A stretch of DNA of 64,000 nt. Source: Jiangella endophytica. Its GTDB lineage: Bacteria; Actinomycetota; Actinomycetes; Jiangellales; Jiangellaceae. Below the pieces are notes generated by a model. That model saw only the letters and a list, made by a program, of their open reading frames with translations, was not told the DNA's origin and made no database searches. Position 1 is the stretch's first letter. The number at the start of each line of letters is the position of its first letter. A program made the position numbers and the translations under genes. The stretch covers positions 62,001-126,000 of the forward strand of contig NZ_QVAI01000001.1 of the NCBI RefSeq assembly GCF_003427025.1, written 5' to 3'. This document shows, piece after piece, positions 51,577-59,446 of this stretch.

Positions 51577-52086
51577 GTGTTCGACGCGGCGCGCGCCGGC
51601 GCGCCGTGGGCCTTCGAGCGCCTGTACACCGATCTCGCGCCGGTGGTCACGGGCTACCTGCGACTCCAGGGAGCGGCCGAGCCCGACGATCTGACCAGCG
51701 AGGTCTTCCTCGGGGTTTTCGCCGGGCTGCCCTCGTTCGAGGGGACGGAACCGCAGTTCCGGTCGTGGGTCTTCACCATCGCGCACCGGCGGCTCGTCGA
51801 CGAGCGACGGCGGGCCGTGCGGCGACCCAGCGAACCCACCGACGACCCCGCGACGCTCGACGGCCCGGGCGGCGACGCCGAGGCCGAGGCGCTGGACGCG
51901 CTGGGGCTGCGGCGGGTGTACGAGCTGTGCGCCACGCTGTCGGCGGAGCAGCGCGAGGTCGTGCTGCTGCGCGTCGTCGGCGACCTCACGGTCGAGCAGG
52001 TCGCCCGCGCCGTCGGCCGGTCCGTGGGCGCGGTGAAGGCGCTGCAGCGGCGCGGTCTGACCGCGCTGCGAAAAAAAGTCGAGTGA
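51577..52086 (+). CDS. ECF-like RNA polymerase sigma factor
   Basis: 169 residues. Region 2 (FERLYTDLAPVVTGYLRLQG, then DDLTSEVFLGVFAGLPSF and FRSWVFTIAHRRLVDERRR) and region 4 (LSAEQREVVLLRVVGDLTV, then VARAVGRSVGAVKALQRRG) are typical. The next gene is a membrane-tethered repeat protein, as is common for an ECF sigma and its anti-sigma. Start GTG 51577 lacks a proper ribosome-binding site; GGGAGG at 51541-51546 would fit an AUC at 51553 or 51556, a rare start codon. Confidence 0.88.
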   Translation: MFDAARAGAPWAFERLYTDLAPVVTGYLRLQGAAEPDDLTSEVFLGVFAGLPSFEGTEPQFRSWVFTIAHRRLVDERRRAVRRPSEPTDDPATLDGPGGDAEAEALDALGLRRVYELCATLSAEQREVVLLRVVGDLTVEQVARAVGRSVGAVKALQRRGLTALRKKVE

Positions 52087-52128
52087 CCCCGTACCCCCTG
52101 GCGCACCCGCGGCGATTACAGGGACGAG

Positions 52129-52875
52129 ATGCTTCCGCTGCACCTGCTCGACGAGGACACCGTCGAGGCCCTGCTGACCGGCCGCCCGGTCCAGCCCGGA
52201 CTCGCGCCGTTGGCCGGCGCCGTCGGGCAGATCCGCGCTGCCTCGCGGCAGCCGGTGCGGCCGTCGGACGAGTTGGCGCGGCGCATGGCCAGCGGCGACT
52301 TCACCGGCATCACGCCCGCCCTGCCGGCCTCTGAGCCGGCTCGCCGCAGGCTGCGGTCGTGGCTGGCCGGCGCCAGCCCGCGTGCCCGTGTCGTCACCGG
52401 TGCCGTGGTCGTGTTCACCGGCCTGTCCGCCGCCACCGCCGCGGGCGCGCTGCCCGGTGGCGCCCAGGCCCGCGTCGAGTCGTTCATCGAGACGGTGACG
52501 CCGATCAGCTTCCAGCGCGACGAGCCCGCCCCCGATCTCGTCGAGGACGTCAGCGACACCCGCACCACCGAGCCCGGCACGAGCCGGCCCGATGACCCCG
52601 GCAAGCCGGTGACGCCACCCGGCAAGCCGGAGACCCCTCCCGGGAAGCCCGAGAAGCCGCCGGGCAAACCCGAGACTCCGCCGGGCAAGCCGCCCGAGAA
52701 GCCGGACAACCCGAACAAGCCCGAGTCGCCGCCCGGCAAGCCCGAGAAGACGGAGAAGCCCGGCAACCAGGGCAACGGAAACGGCAACTCCGGTAACGGC
52801 AATGGCAATTCCGGGAACTCCGGGAACGGCAATTCCGGTAACGGAAACGGCAACGGCAACGGAAACGGCCCCTAG
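52129..52875 (+). CDS. single-pass membrane protein with Pro-Gly-Lys and Asn-Gly repeats
   Basis: 248 residues. About 1-80 is cytoplasmic, about 85-112 (ARVVTGAVVVFTGLSAATAA) one membrane helix, and the rest extracytoplasmic: about 157-215 is a Pro/Gly/Lys/Glu repeat (PPGKPE), about 215-248 an Asn/Gly/Ser repeat (NGNGNSG). The layout fits an anti-sigma factor or cell-wall-spanning sensor for the sigma factor encoded 43 nt upstream, but no zinc-binding anti-sigma motif (HxxxCxxC) is visible, so this is inference. The tail may vary by repeat slippage. Confidence 0.8.
   Translation: MLPLHLLDEDTVEALLTGRPVQPGLAPLAGAVGQIRAASRQPVRPSDELARRMASGDFTGITPALPASEPARRRLRSWLAGASPRARVVTGAVVVFTGLSAATAAGALPGGAQARVESFIETVTPISFQRDEPAPDLVEDVSDTRTTEPGTSRPDDPGKPVTPPGKPETPPGKPEKPPGKPETPPGKPPEKPDNPNKPESPPGKPEKTEKPGNQGNGNGNSGNGNGNSGNSGNGNSGNGNGNGNGNGP
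52597..52872. repeat. coding tandem repeats (PPGKPE-type and NG-type)
   Basis: From about 52597 to 52760 the DNA repeats an 18- to 24-bp unit giving PPGKPE; from about 52768 to 52872 it repeats GGXAAC/AAT-type units giving Asn-Gly-Asn-Ser. The second part is noticeably poorer in GC than its surroundings. Confidence 0.75.
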
Positions 52876-52888
52876 GGCCCCGAGAACG

Positions 52889-52959
52889 CCCGACGTACCA
52901 CGACGACGTCGGGTGCAGGTTGCGGCCCCGGTTCGCTGCGGAGGCCGGGGTCGCAACCT
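52889..52959. terminator. tandem terminator-like hairpins after the repeat protein
   Basis: CCCGACGT (52889-52896) pairs with 52906-52913, and AGGTTGCGGCCCCGG (52917-52931) pairs with 52945-52959 through one G-U step, making an 8-bp and a 15-bp stem. They follow the membrane-protein stop by 13 nt. A further CATCACGG/CCGTGATG stem lies at 52968-52994 and might belong to the leader of the next gene. Confidence 0.6.
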
Positions 52960-53111
52960 TCAACTTCCATCACGGTTTCTTCGGAGCCGTGATGTTCCCC
53001 GCCTTTCTTTCCGGCAACGATCATGGCAATCGCTTTCCGGTGGCACGGCTCCGAATGTCTCCGAGCGGACCGGGTAAGCGGACGCGTGTCGCCCATTCGG
53101 GAGGAGGCGCG

Positions 53112-53636
53112 GTGTCCGAGACCGCAGCAGACCAGACCACCCGGCCGGAGCCACAGCTGCTCGGCATCTACCTCAACGACCACCTGGCGGGCGCGACGGC
53201 CTGCGTGCAGTTGGTGCGCCGGCTGGCGCGAAGTCTGCGCGGGACCCCGGTGGAGGATCCGCTCGCCGACCTGGCGGAGGACGTCGCGGCCGACCGCAAG
53301 GAACTGCTCGCGATCATGGACGAGCTGGGGGTGCCGGTCCGCCGCTACAAGCTCTACACGGCGGCGGCCGCCGAACTGGCCGGCCGGCTGAAGTTCAACG
53401 GCCACCTGCTCACCCGCTCGCCGCTGAGCGTCGTCGTCGAGCTGGAGATGCTGCGGCTGGGCATCGAGGGCACGGCCAGCGGCTGGCGGACGCTGCGCAC
53501 CGTGGGCGCGGCGCAGGGGCGGCCCGACGTCGGGCGGGTCGACCGTCTCCTCGAGCGGGCGGCCGAGCAGGTGGCACTGGTCGAGACGCTGCGCGTCCGG
53601 GCCGCGGCCCGGGTGTTCGTGGGCGGCTCGGCCTGA
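53112..53636 (+). CDS. hypothetical helical protein (ferritin-like?)
   Basis: 174 residues, essentially all helical; PQLLGIYLNDHLAGATACVQ and LAEDVAADRKELLAIMDELG give His and Glu spacing that might be metal-binding, and the lengths of the helices recall a four-helix bundle. I do not recognise a characterised family. GTG 53112 has GAGGAGG 4 to 5 nt upstream. It stands alone and ends 55 nt before the converging ABC genes. Confidence 0.75.
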   Translation: MSETAADQTTRPEPQLLGIYLNDHLAGATACVQLVRRLARSLRGTPVEDPLADLAEDVAADRKELLAIMDELGVPVRRYKLYTAAAAELAGRLKFNGHLLTRSPLSVVVELEMLRLGIEGTASGWRTLRTVGAAQGRPDVGRVDRLLERAAEQVALVETLRVRAAARVFVGGSA

Positions 53637-53691
53637 GCGCCGCCCCGCCCCGGCGGCCGGCGAGCGGCGGGCCGGGGCGCGGCGGCGGAGG

Positions 53692-54516
53692 TCAGACCGA
53701 ACGCTGGTAGGCGCGGAACGCCCGGGTCGCCAGCCAGGCCATGACGAGCGTCAGCGCGGCCAGCAGTGCGGCCCGGCCGAACACGGCCGACCAGTCCGGA
53801 TCGCCGAGCAGCGCGTCGCGGCTGGCTCGCGCCGCCCAGTCGACCGGGTTGTAGCGGGCGACGGTGCCGACCCAGCCGGGCAGCAGCGCCGGCGCCATCA
53901 TCACCGTCGACATGAACGCCAACGGCAGCGTCAGGAACTGCGAGACACCGATCAGGGACTCCTGCGACCGCAGCGTCAACGCCACCGCGCAGGACAGTGC
54001 CGCGAAGATCACCGCGAGCAGCGTGGCGCACAGCAGCACCACGAGCACGCCGGCCGGGCCGCCGTCGTACCGGGCGCCGGCCAGCAGGCCGACCCCGAAC
54101 ACGATCAGCGATTGCACGACCGTCACGACCGCCTGGTAGGCCAGCGCACCGGTGATCAGCGCGCCCCGGCTCACCGGCGACGTGAGATTGCGGTCCATGA
54201 CGCCGCGCTGCATGTCGTCGATGAACCCGGTGCCGGCCCAGCCGGCCGACATCATCGCCGTCATGACGACGACACCGGGGGTGAGGTACTCCAGGTAGGA
54301 GATGTCGCCGAAGCCGGGCAGGTCGGCGACCCGCTCGAACAGCGCGCCGAACAGCAGCAGCCACACCATCGGCTGGAGCAGGGTGAACGCCAGGTACACC
54401 GGCTCGCGGCGCAGGATCCGCAGCGAGCGCCCGATCAGGTACACCGACTGCCGCAGCGCGAGGCCGCGCCGCACGTCCGGCCGGGCCGGCGCCACCGGGG
54501 CGAGGGTCGCGCTCAT
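53692..54516 (-). CDS. ABC-2 type exporter permease (DrrB-like)
   Basis: 274 residues with six helices. SLRILRREPVYLAFTLLQPM begins the membrane part and DDMQRGVMDRNLTSPVSRGA is the ABC-2 signature of daunorubicin-resistance-type exporters. It overlaps the ATPase gene by ATGA. The pair is downstream of a PadR-type repressor, the usual control for drug exporters. Confidence 0.9.
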   Translation of the reverse strand: MSATLAPVAPARPDVRRGLALRQSVYLIGRSLRILRREPVYLAFTLLQPMVWLLLFGALFERVADLPGFGDISYLEYLTPGVVVMTAMMSAGWAGTGFIDDMQRGVMDRNLTSPVSRGALITGALAYQAVVTVVQSLIVFGVGLLAGARYDGGPAGVLVVLLCATLLAVIFAALSCAVALTLRSQESLIGVSQFLTLPLAFMSTVMMAPALLPGWVGTVARYNPVDWAARASRDALLGDPDWSAVFGRAALLAALTLVMAWLATRAFRAYQRSV

Positions 54517-55508
54517 GCCGCCACCTCCGTCCCGGTCAGACCGGCGCGGTCGGCACTGTGGAAGGACCGTCCGGCGTGGCGCAGGTAGACGTCGTCCAGC
54601 GAGGGCCGGGCGACGGTGACGGAGGCGAGCGGGACGCTCGCGCCCTCCAGCGCGGCGAGCAGCGCGGGCAGCGTCGCGGCGCCGTCGCCGACGCGGGCGT
54701 GCAGCCGGGCGCCGTCGACGCTGATCTCGCCGACGCCGCGGACCGTGGCGATGGCAGCGCTGGCCGCCGTCTGCTGGCCCGGGTCGGCCAGCTCGACCTG
54801 GACGGCGTCGCCGTCCAGGCCGCCCTTCAGCTCCTCCGGCGTGCCCTCGGCGACGACCTGGCCGCGGTCGATGATGACCAGCCGGTCGGCCAGGTGGTCG
54901 GCCTCCTCCAGGTAGTGGGTGGTGAGCAGGATGGTGACGCCGTCGGCCCGCGTGACGCCGGAGATCTCGGCCCACATGTCCGCGCGGGCTTCGGGGTCCA
55001 GCCCGGTGGTGGGCTCGTCGAGGAACAGCACCCGCGGCTGGTGCAGGAGCGCCAGCGCGACGTCGAGCTTGCGCTGCATGCCGCCGGACCACGTCTTGGT
55101 GACCCGGTTGGCGGCGTCGGCCAGCCCGAACCGCTCCAGCAGCTGGTCGCCGCGGGCGCGGATGTCCGAGCGGGACAGACCGTGGACGTGCCCCTGCAGC
55201 GTGAGGTTCTCGCGCCCGGTGGCGGTCGGGTCGAAGCACGGCTTCTGCGGCACGTAGCCGATCGCGCGCCGGACCCGGCCGGGCTCCCTCGCCACGTCCA
55301 GCCCGGCGACGGCGGCGGTGCCGTCGTCCGGCGTCGAGAGGGTGGTGAGGATCTTCGTGGTGGTGGACTTGCCGGCCCCGTTCGGCCCGAGCAGGCCGAA
55401 CACGGTGCCACGGGGGACGGCGAAGCCGACGCCGGACAGCGCCCGGACGGCCTTCGCCCCCTTGCCGTAGGTCTTCACCAGACCCTCGGCCTCGATGGCG
55501 TGCTGCAT
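54513..55508 (-). CDS. daunorubicin-resistance-type ABC ATPase (DrrA-like)
   Basis: 331 residues. Walker A is GPNGAGKSTT (about 38-47), signature WSGGMQRKLD, Walker B VLFLDEPTTGLDP; the C-terminal DrrA extension (about 220-331) is present. AAGGAG precedes the ATG by 9 nt. With the downstream permease it makes a lipophilic-drug exporter. A strong hairpin separates it from PadR, so it may have its own promoter between 55509 and 55630. Confidence 0.92.
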   Translation of the reverse strand: MQHAIEAEGLVKTYGKGAKAVRALSGVGFAVPRGTVFGLLGPNGAGKSTTTKILTTLSTPDDGTAAVAGLDVAREPGRVRRAIGYVPQKPCFDPTATGRENLTLQGHVHGLSRSDIRARGDQLLERFGLADAANRVTKTWSGGMQRKLDVALALLHQPRVLFLDEPTTGLDPEARADMWAEISGVTRADGVTILLTTHYLEEADHLADRLVIIDRGQVVAEGTPEELKGGLDGDAVQVELADPGQQTAASAAIATVRGVGEISVDGARLHARVGDGAATLPALLAALEGASVPLASVTVARPSLDDVYLRHAGRSFHSADRAGLTGTEVAA

Positions 55509-55630
55509 GATGCGGATCTCCTTCCGGCGGGAAGGAACCGGTGCCGCACGGTGTCGCCCGTATCCTTGGTGGTGCAGGACCTGGGATCGGGGCGATCCGC
55601 GTGGTGAGTCTCCGGCTCCTGGTTTCCGAT

Positions 55631-55672
55631 CGGCTCCCGGCCGTGGTGTTGCAGCACCGTGGCCGGGAGCCG
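55631..55672 (-). terminator. 18-bp hairpin between padR-like gene and the exporter
   Basis: CGGCTCCCGGCCGTGGTG (55631-55648) pairs with 55655-55672, two G-U steps, loop TTGCAG. Read on the minus strand it starts 5 nt after the PadR-family stop. It should terminate the regulator transcript or attenuate read-through into the exporter. Confidence 0.7.
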
Positions 55673-55676
55673 TGCT

Positions 55677-56384
55677 CTACGTGGCGCCCTCGTCGTCGGC
55701 GAGCGCGTGGTCGTCCTGGGCGAAGGCGAGGTCGTCGGCGAACTCCACGCCGAGCTTCGCCTCGATCTCCTCCGGCGGTACGCCGGCCCGCCGAAGCTCG
55801 TGCATGCGCTGCCACATGGCGAACCCGCTGAGGCTGCCGGCGCGCAACTCGGCCAGCAGCTGCTCGACGAACGCGAGCTCGGCCTTGAGCAGGGCCTGGC
55901 TGAACTCGGCCTCGATCATGAACAGGCGTGGCATGCGGACCGCTGCCGCCTCGGCGAGGATCGCGTCGGCGGCGGTCTGGTGGAAGTGCAGGTTGCGCAG
56001 CCGCTGGGCGAGCAGCTCGGTGACCTGCTCGGGCGGCAACGCACCGGCCAGCGACAGCGCGGCCTCGAACTGGGTGAACTCCTTCTTCGGTGTGCTCAGC
56101 AGCTCGACCATCCAGTCGACCATGATCTGCGCGCCGATCTCGGTGATGGCGTAGATGGTCCGCTCGGGTCGCCGGCCCTCACGCACGGTCTCGGCCGCCT
56201 CGATCAGCCCGCGCTTCTGCAGCGACTCGACGACGGAGTACAGAGACCCGTAGTTGAGCTTGATGCTGTCCTCCTTGCGCCGCTCGCGCAGGGTGCTGGA
56301 CATCTCGTACGGGTGCATGGGCCGCTCCCACAGCAGCACGAGCACGGCCAGCGCCAGCGGATTGGACGGGCGGGTGGCGGCCAC
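55677..56384 (-). CDS. PadR-family transcriptional regulator
   Basis: 235 residues. The winged helix (about 5-85) has LALAVLVLLWERPMHPYEMS, NYGSLYSVVESLQKRGLIEA and RTIYAITEIG; the C-terminal half (about 95-225) is the helical dimerisation domain of PadR subfamily 1 type. GTG 56384 with AGGAGG just upstream is preferred; the frame to 56465 would run through the operator. It should repress itself and the DrrAB-like exporter, released by a drug. Confidence 0.9.
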   Translation of the reverse strand: MAATRPSNPLALAVLVLLWERPMHPYEMSSTLRERRKEDSIKLNYGSLYSVVESLQKRGLIEAAETVREGRRPERTIYAITEIGAQIMVDWMVELLSTPKKEFTQFEAALSLAGALPPEQVTELLAQRLRNLHFHQTAADAILAEAAAVRMPRLFMIEAEFSQALLKAELAFVEQLLAELRAGSLSGFAMWQRMHELRRAGVPPEEIEAKLGVEFADDLAFAQDDHALADDEGAT

Positions 56385-56395
56385 GACGCCTCCTC

Positions 56396-56405
56396 GGAGA
56401 TCTCC
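56396..56405. promoter_or_regulatory. perfect palindrome GGAGATCTCC near the padR-like start
   Basis: A 10-bp perfect palindrome sits 12 nt from the GTG of the PadR-family gene, between its start and the larger operator. It could be a second binding site. Confidence 0.3.
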
Positions 56406-56410
56406 TGGTT

Positions 56411-56434
56411 CGAATACTCGACTTCGAGTATTCG
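56411..56434. promoter_or_regulatory. PadR-type operator palindrome
   Basis: CGAATACTCGA (56411-56421) and its exact complement TCGAGTATTCG (56424-56434) flank a CT centre: 22 of 24 positions symmetric. AT-rich ATACT/AGTAT halves are typical of PadR operators. It lies 27 nt upstream of the PadR-family GTG and 48 nt from cutA, so autoregulation is likely. Confidence 0.8.
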
Positions 56435-56469
56435 CCTCCGAGTGAGCGTTGTCAACGAGGCGCACGTCC

Positions 56470-56475
56470 TAGGCT
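56470..56475 (+). promoter_or_regulatory. -10 box TAGGCT of cutA
   Basis: TAGGCT lies 6 nt before the cutA ATG, the leaderless pattern. Confidence 0.5.
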
Positions 56476-56481
56476 TCGGGG

Positions 56482-56799
56482 ATGTCCAGCGGTCAGGTCA
56501 TCGTCACCACGACGGCCGGCGACGAGACGGCGGCGCGCGAGCTGGCCGCCGGCATCGTCGCGGCCCGGCTCGGCGCCTGCGCCCAGCTCCTCCCGATCAC
56601 CAGCGTCTACCGGTGGGAGGGTGAGGTGCGCACGGAACCCGAGTGGCGGGTCGAGATCAAGACCACGGTGGCGCGGGCCGAGGCGTTGACGGCGCACCTG
56701 CGCGACGTGCACCCGTACGACGTGCCGGAGATCGTGGTGACGCCGATCGTGGGCGGCAGTCGCGACTATCTCGCCTGGGTGGACGCCGAGACGAGCTGA
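56482..56799 (+). CDS. cutA: divalent-cation tolerance protein CutA
   Basis: 105 residues, the usual CutA length. It contains the family blocks LGACAQLLPITSVYRWEGEV (in one run of 20) and HPYDVPEIVVTPI. CutA forms a trimer resembling PII signal proteins; its metal-tolerance role is not fully understood. The ATG at 56482 is supported by the leaderless box. It is divergent from the PadR-family gene and followed by a strong terminator. Confidence 0.93.
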   Translation: MSSGQVIVTTTAGDETAARELAAGIVAARLGACAQLLPITSVYRWEGEVRTEPEWRVEIKTTVARAEALTAHLRDVHPYDVPEIVVTPIVGGSRDYLAWVDAETS

Positions 56800-56812
56800 C
56801 GGCCCGAGGAGT

Positions 56813-56841
56813 CCGGGCCCGCGTGCGCGACGCGGGCCCGG
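56813..56841 (+). terminator. terminator hairpin after cutA
   Basis: CCGGGCCCGCGT (56813-56824), loop GCGCG, then its exact complement at 56830-56841: a 12-bp GC stem 13 nt after the cutA stop. Confidence 0.75.
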
Positions 56842-57179
56842 CCACCCGTTTGCGCCGCAACGGCGCGGGCACCCCCGTGGCGAGCTCCCTGGCCCGCCGT
56901 ACTGGATGACGCGTGACCGCGGCCCCGGGTTGCATCGGGGCGCGGCGCGATCGTTTGCCGAGGCAAAGGATCTTGATTCCGGGCGGCCGGCGTGCCAGAG
57001 TGACGTCCTCGCGTTGATCCAGAGAGGTCTTGACAGTCAGCACGACGCTCAGTAAAGGTAGGCGTCGGATGATATCGGTGCCTGATGGGGCGTTCCCCTC
57101 GTCGGGTGCCGACCACTGGAGGCTTGGCAGGACTCGGGGTGGAGTCCAGGTCTCCCGAATCGATGGTGGTGAAGCGTCC
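56842..57179. other. 338-bp region between cutA terminator and STAS gene
   Basis: No gene is convincing here. It holds a TTTGCC-GA-GGCAAA palindrome (56954-56967) and a promoter-like TTGACA (57030-57035) with TAAAGG 17 nt downstream. A frame from ATG 57069, preceded by GGTAGG, is in phase with the STAS gene and might be its true start. Confidence 0.5.
57030..57058 (+). promoter_or_regulatory. candidate promoter TTGACA-N17-TAAAGG
   Basis: A perfect -35 hexamer with 17-nt spacing to a weak -10. Transcription would begin near 57065, giving either a short leader before ATG 57069 or a leader of about 115 nt before GTG 57180. Confidence 0.4.
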
Positions 57180-57551
57180 GTGAGCAACGACGTCGCCGTG
57201 CAGGCCCGCGACTTCGGTGGCTGCACGATCCTGACCGTTCCCGGCGATCTCGACGCGGCCCTGGCCGACGAGATCCGTGGGGCCGCCAACGCCGCTGACA
57301 GCCGTCATGTCGTGGTCGACCTGGGCCGAGCCGGCTCGGTCGACCCGTCGGCGGCGACGGCGTTGGTCGGACTGCACCAGCGCATCCGTGCCCGGGGCGG
57401 TGGTGTCTGTGTGGTCACCCGCGACCTCGGTGTACGAGCGCAGCTGGAGCGCGTGCCCGCCGGGTCGGCGCCGCGCTGCTACGCCGAGATCGGCGACGCC
57501 CTCGAGGCGTCCATGTCCGAGCGTCAGGCCGGACTCGCACAGCTCGCCTGA
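57180..57551 (+). CDS. STAS-domain anti-sigma-factor antagonist-like protein
   Basis: 123 residues from GTG 57180, fully covered by a STAS domain: GGCTILTVPGDLDAALADEI, VVVDLGRAGSVDPSAATALV. The Ser in the DPSAA loop is where such antagonists are phosphorylated by an anti-sigma kinase. The start could be ATG 57069, adding 37 residues. Being near a SigB/F-type factor (59443) makes partner switching plausible, but no anti-sigma kinase (HATPase) gene lies in between. Confidence 0.85.
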   Translation: MSNDVAVQARDFGGCTILTVPGDLDAALADEIRGAANAADSRHVVVDLGRAGSVDPSAATALVGLHQRIRARGGGVCVVTRDLGVRAQLERVPAGSAPRCYAEIGDALEASMSERQAGLAQLA

Positions 57552-57556
57552 GCGGG

Positions 57557-57588
57557 GAGGTGGGCGGCGCCAGCACGCCGCCCACCTC
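57557..57588. terminator. bidirectional terminator hairpin
   Basis: GAGGTGGGCGGCG (57557-57569), loop CCAGCA, exact complement at 57576-57588: a 13-bp stem located between the stops of the converging STAS and aldo/keto reductase genes, so it can serve both strands. Confidence 0.8.
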
Positions 57589-57602
57589 GTCCTGCGGGTC
57601 GC

Positions 57603-58457
57603 TCAGCCGAGCGCGGCCAGCTCCTCCGGCGTGAGCTCCAGGTCCACGGCTGCGGCCGAGTCGCGGATCGTCTCGGGCCGGCTCGAGCCCGGGATCGGGA
57701 TGACGTGTTCGCTCTTGGCCAGCATCCAGGCGAGGCACACCTGCTGCGGGCTGACGCCGTGAGCGGCGGCCACGCGGGCGAACGGCTCGTGGGCCGAGCC
57801 GAGGTCGCCGGCGCGGGAGATGCCGCCGAGCGGGCTCCACGGGAGGAACGCGATGCCGAGGCGGTCGCACAGCTCCAGTTCCGGCTCGCTGCTGCGGAAC
57901 CGCGGCGAGAACTGGTTCTGCACCGACACCAGGCGGCCGCCGAGAACCTCGTTGGCCAGCTCGATCTGTTTCGGGTCGGCGTTCGAGACGCCGGCCATCC
58001 GGATCTTGCCCTCGTCGAGCAGGTCGCGCAGGGCGCCGACGGACTCCGCGTACGGGACTGCGGGGTCGGGCCGGTGGAACTGGTAGAGGCCGATCGCCTC
58101 CACGCCGAGACGCTTCAGTGACGCCTCGCAGGCCCGCTTCAGGTAGTCGGGCGAGCCGTTCTTCGTCCAGGACCCGTCGCCGGGGCGCAGGTGGCCGCCC
58201 TTGGTGGCGACCAGCACGCCGGACGCGTCGCCGCCATAGCGGGCCAGTGCCGTGGCGATGAGCGTCTCGTTGTGGCCTACTTCGCCGGCATGGAGGTGGT
58301 AGGCGTCGGCGGTGTCGATGAATGTGACGCCCGCGTCGAGCGCCGCATGGATCGTGGCGATCGAGCGGGCTTCGTCCGGCCGTCCCTCGATGGACATGGG
58401 CATGCCGCCCAGCCCGATGGAGCTGACCTGGACGTCGCCGATGCGGCGGACCTGCAT
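57603..58457 (-). CDS. aldo/keto reductase
   Basis: 284 residues. The AKR tetrad is Asp and Tyr in FIDTADAYHLHAGEVGHNE, Lys in VATKGGH and His in YQFHRPDP. The C-terminal IPIPGSSRPETIRD binds NADP. It resembles the YajO/pyridoxal-reductase group. GGAGG stands 8 to 9 nt before ATG 58457. It is divergent from a LysR gene with 110 bp between, the classic regulator-target layout. Substrate unknown. Confidence 0.9.
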   Translation of the reverse strand: MQVRRIGDVQVSSIGLGGMPMSIEGRPDEARSIATIHAALDAGVTFIDTADAYHLHAGEVGHNETLIATALARYGGDASGVLVATKGGHLRPGDGSWTKNGSPDYLKRACEASLKRLGVEAIGLYQFHRPDPAVPYAESVGALRDLLDEGKIRMAGVSNADPKQIELANEVLGGRLVSVQNQFSPRFRSSEPELELCDRLGIAFLPWSPLGGISRAGDLGSAHEPFARVAAAHGVSPQQVCLAWMLAKSEHVIPIPGSSRPETIRDSAAAVDLELTPEELAALG

Positions 58458-58553
58458 GGGATGTGACCTCCGGGGATCGGGTGGTGTTCACTTCCAGTCT
58501 TGGCGCCCTGTCCACGGTGTGTCCAACAGGAGAACCCGAACGAATTCAGAAGC

Positions 58554-58559
58554 TACGAT
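58554..58559 (+). promoter_or_regulatory. -10 box TACGAT of the second LysR gene
   Basis: TACGAT lies 8 nt before GTG 58568 and fits the leaderless pattern, supporting GTG over the upstream frame. Confidence 0.5.
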
Positions 58560-58567
58560 TCTGGGTC

Positions 58568-59446
58568 GTGGAACTGCGGCACTTGGAGCATTTCGTCGCC
58601 GTCGCCGAAGAGGGTCACTTCACCCGGGCGGCGCAGCGGCTGATCATCAGCCAGTCAGGCTTGTCGGCCTCCATCCGGACGCTGGAGCGTGAGCTCGGCG
58701 CCGCGCTGTTCCACCGCAACACCCGGCAGGTCAGCCTCACCGAAGCCGGCCGGGCGCTGCTGGCGGAGTCGCGGCGGGCCCTGGCGTCGGTCGAGGCGGC
58801 CCGTGAGGCGGTGGCCGCGGTCAACGGGCTGCTGCGCGGGACGGTGCGCATCGGCGCCGAGCAGTGCCTGGGAGCCGTCGACGTGCCAGGGCTGCTGGCC
58901 AGGTTCCGGGCCGCCCACACAGGCGTCGAGGTACGGCTGGACCAGGCCGGCTCCGCCCGGCTGCTCGCCGACGTCCGGGCCGGCGTGCTCGACGTCGCGT
59001 TCGTGCCGGTCGTCGCGCCGCCTCCGGAGGGCGTCGACCTCATCCCCCTGACGGCCGAAGGCATGGTCGTCCTGTGCCGGCCCGACCACCAGCTGTCCGG
59101 GCGCGGCAGCATCGGGTTGAGCCAGCTGCACGGCACGGCGTTCGTCGACTTCCAGGAGGAGTGGGCCGCCCGGCAGCTGGCCGACGCCGCGTTCGCCGCG
59201 GCCGGCCTGGATCGCCGCGTCACCATGGAGGTCAACGACGTCCACACGCTGCTCGAGCTCGTCGGGCACGGCCTCGGCGTCGCGCTGGTGCCCGAGCACG
59301 TCAGCCGCAAACGGGCCGCCCAGGGGCTGGACGTCCTCACGATCGAGGACGCCCTGCCGCGCTGGGCGGTCTCCGTCGCACTGCCGGCCGCCCAGCGCCG
59401 TGGGGTGGCCGTCGAGCGGCTGCTCGAACTGCTCGACACGCCTTAG
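58568..59446 (+). CDS. LysR-family transcriptional regulator
   Basis: 292 residues. The winged helix is at 3-62 (FTRAAQRLIISQSGLSASIR), the effector domain at about 90-290. It should control the divergent aldo/keto reductase gene and itself. The sequence resembles the LysR protein at 36623 in the DNA-binding half, hinting at a common ancestor. The last 4 nt overlap the stop of the converging sigma gene. Confidence 0.92.
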   Translation: MELRHLEHFVAVAEEGHFTRAAQRLIISQSGLSASIRTLERELGAALFHRNTRQVSLTEAGRALLAESRRALASVEAAREAVAAVNGLLRGTVRIGAEQCLGAVDVPGLLARFRAAHTGVEVRLDQAGSARLLADVRAGVLDVAFVPVVAPPPEGVDLIPLTAEGMVVLCRPDHQLSGRGSIGLSQLHGTAFVDFQEEWAARQLADAAFAAAGLDRRVTMEVNDVHTLLELVGHGLGVALVPEHVSRKRAAQGLDVLTIEDALPRWAVSVALPAAQRRGVAVERLLELLDTP

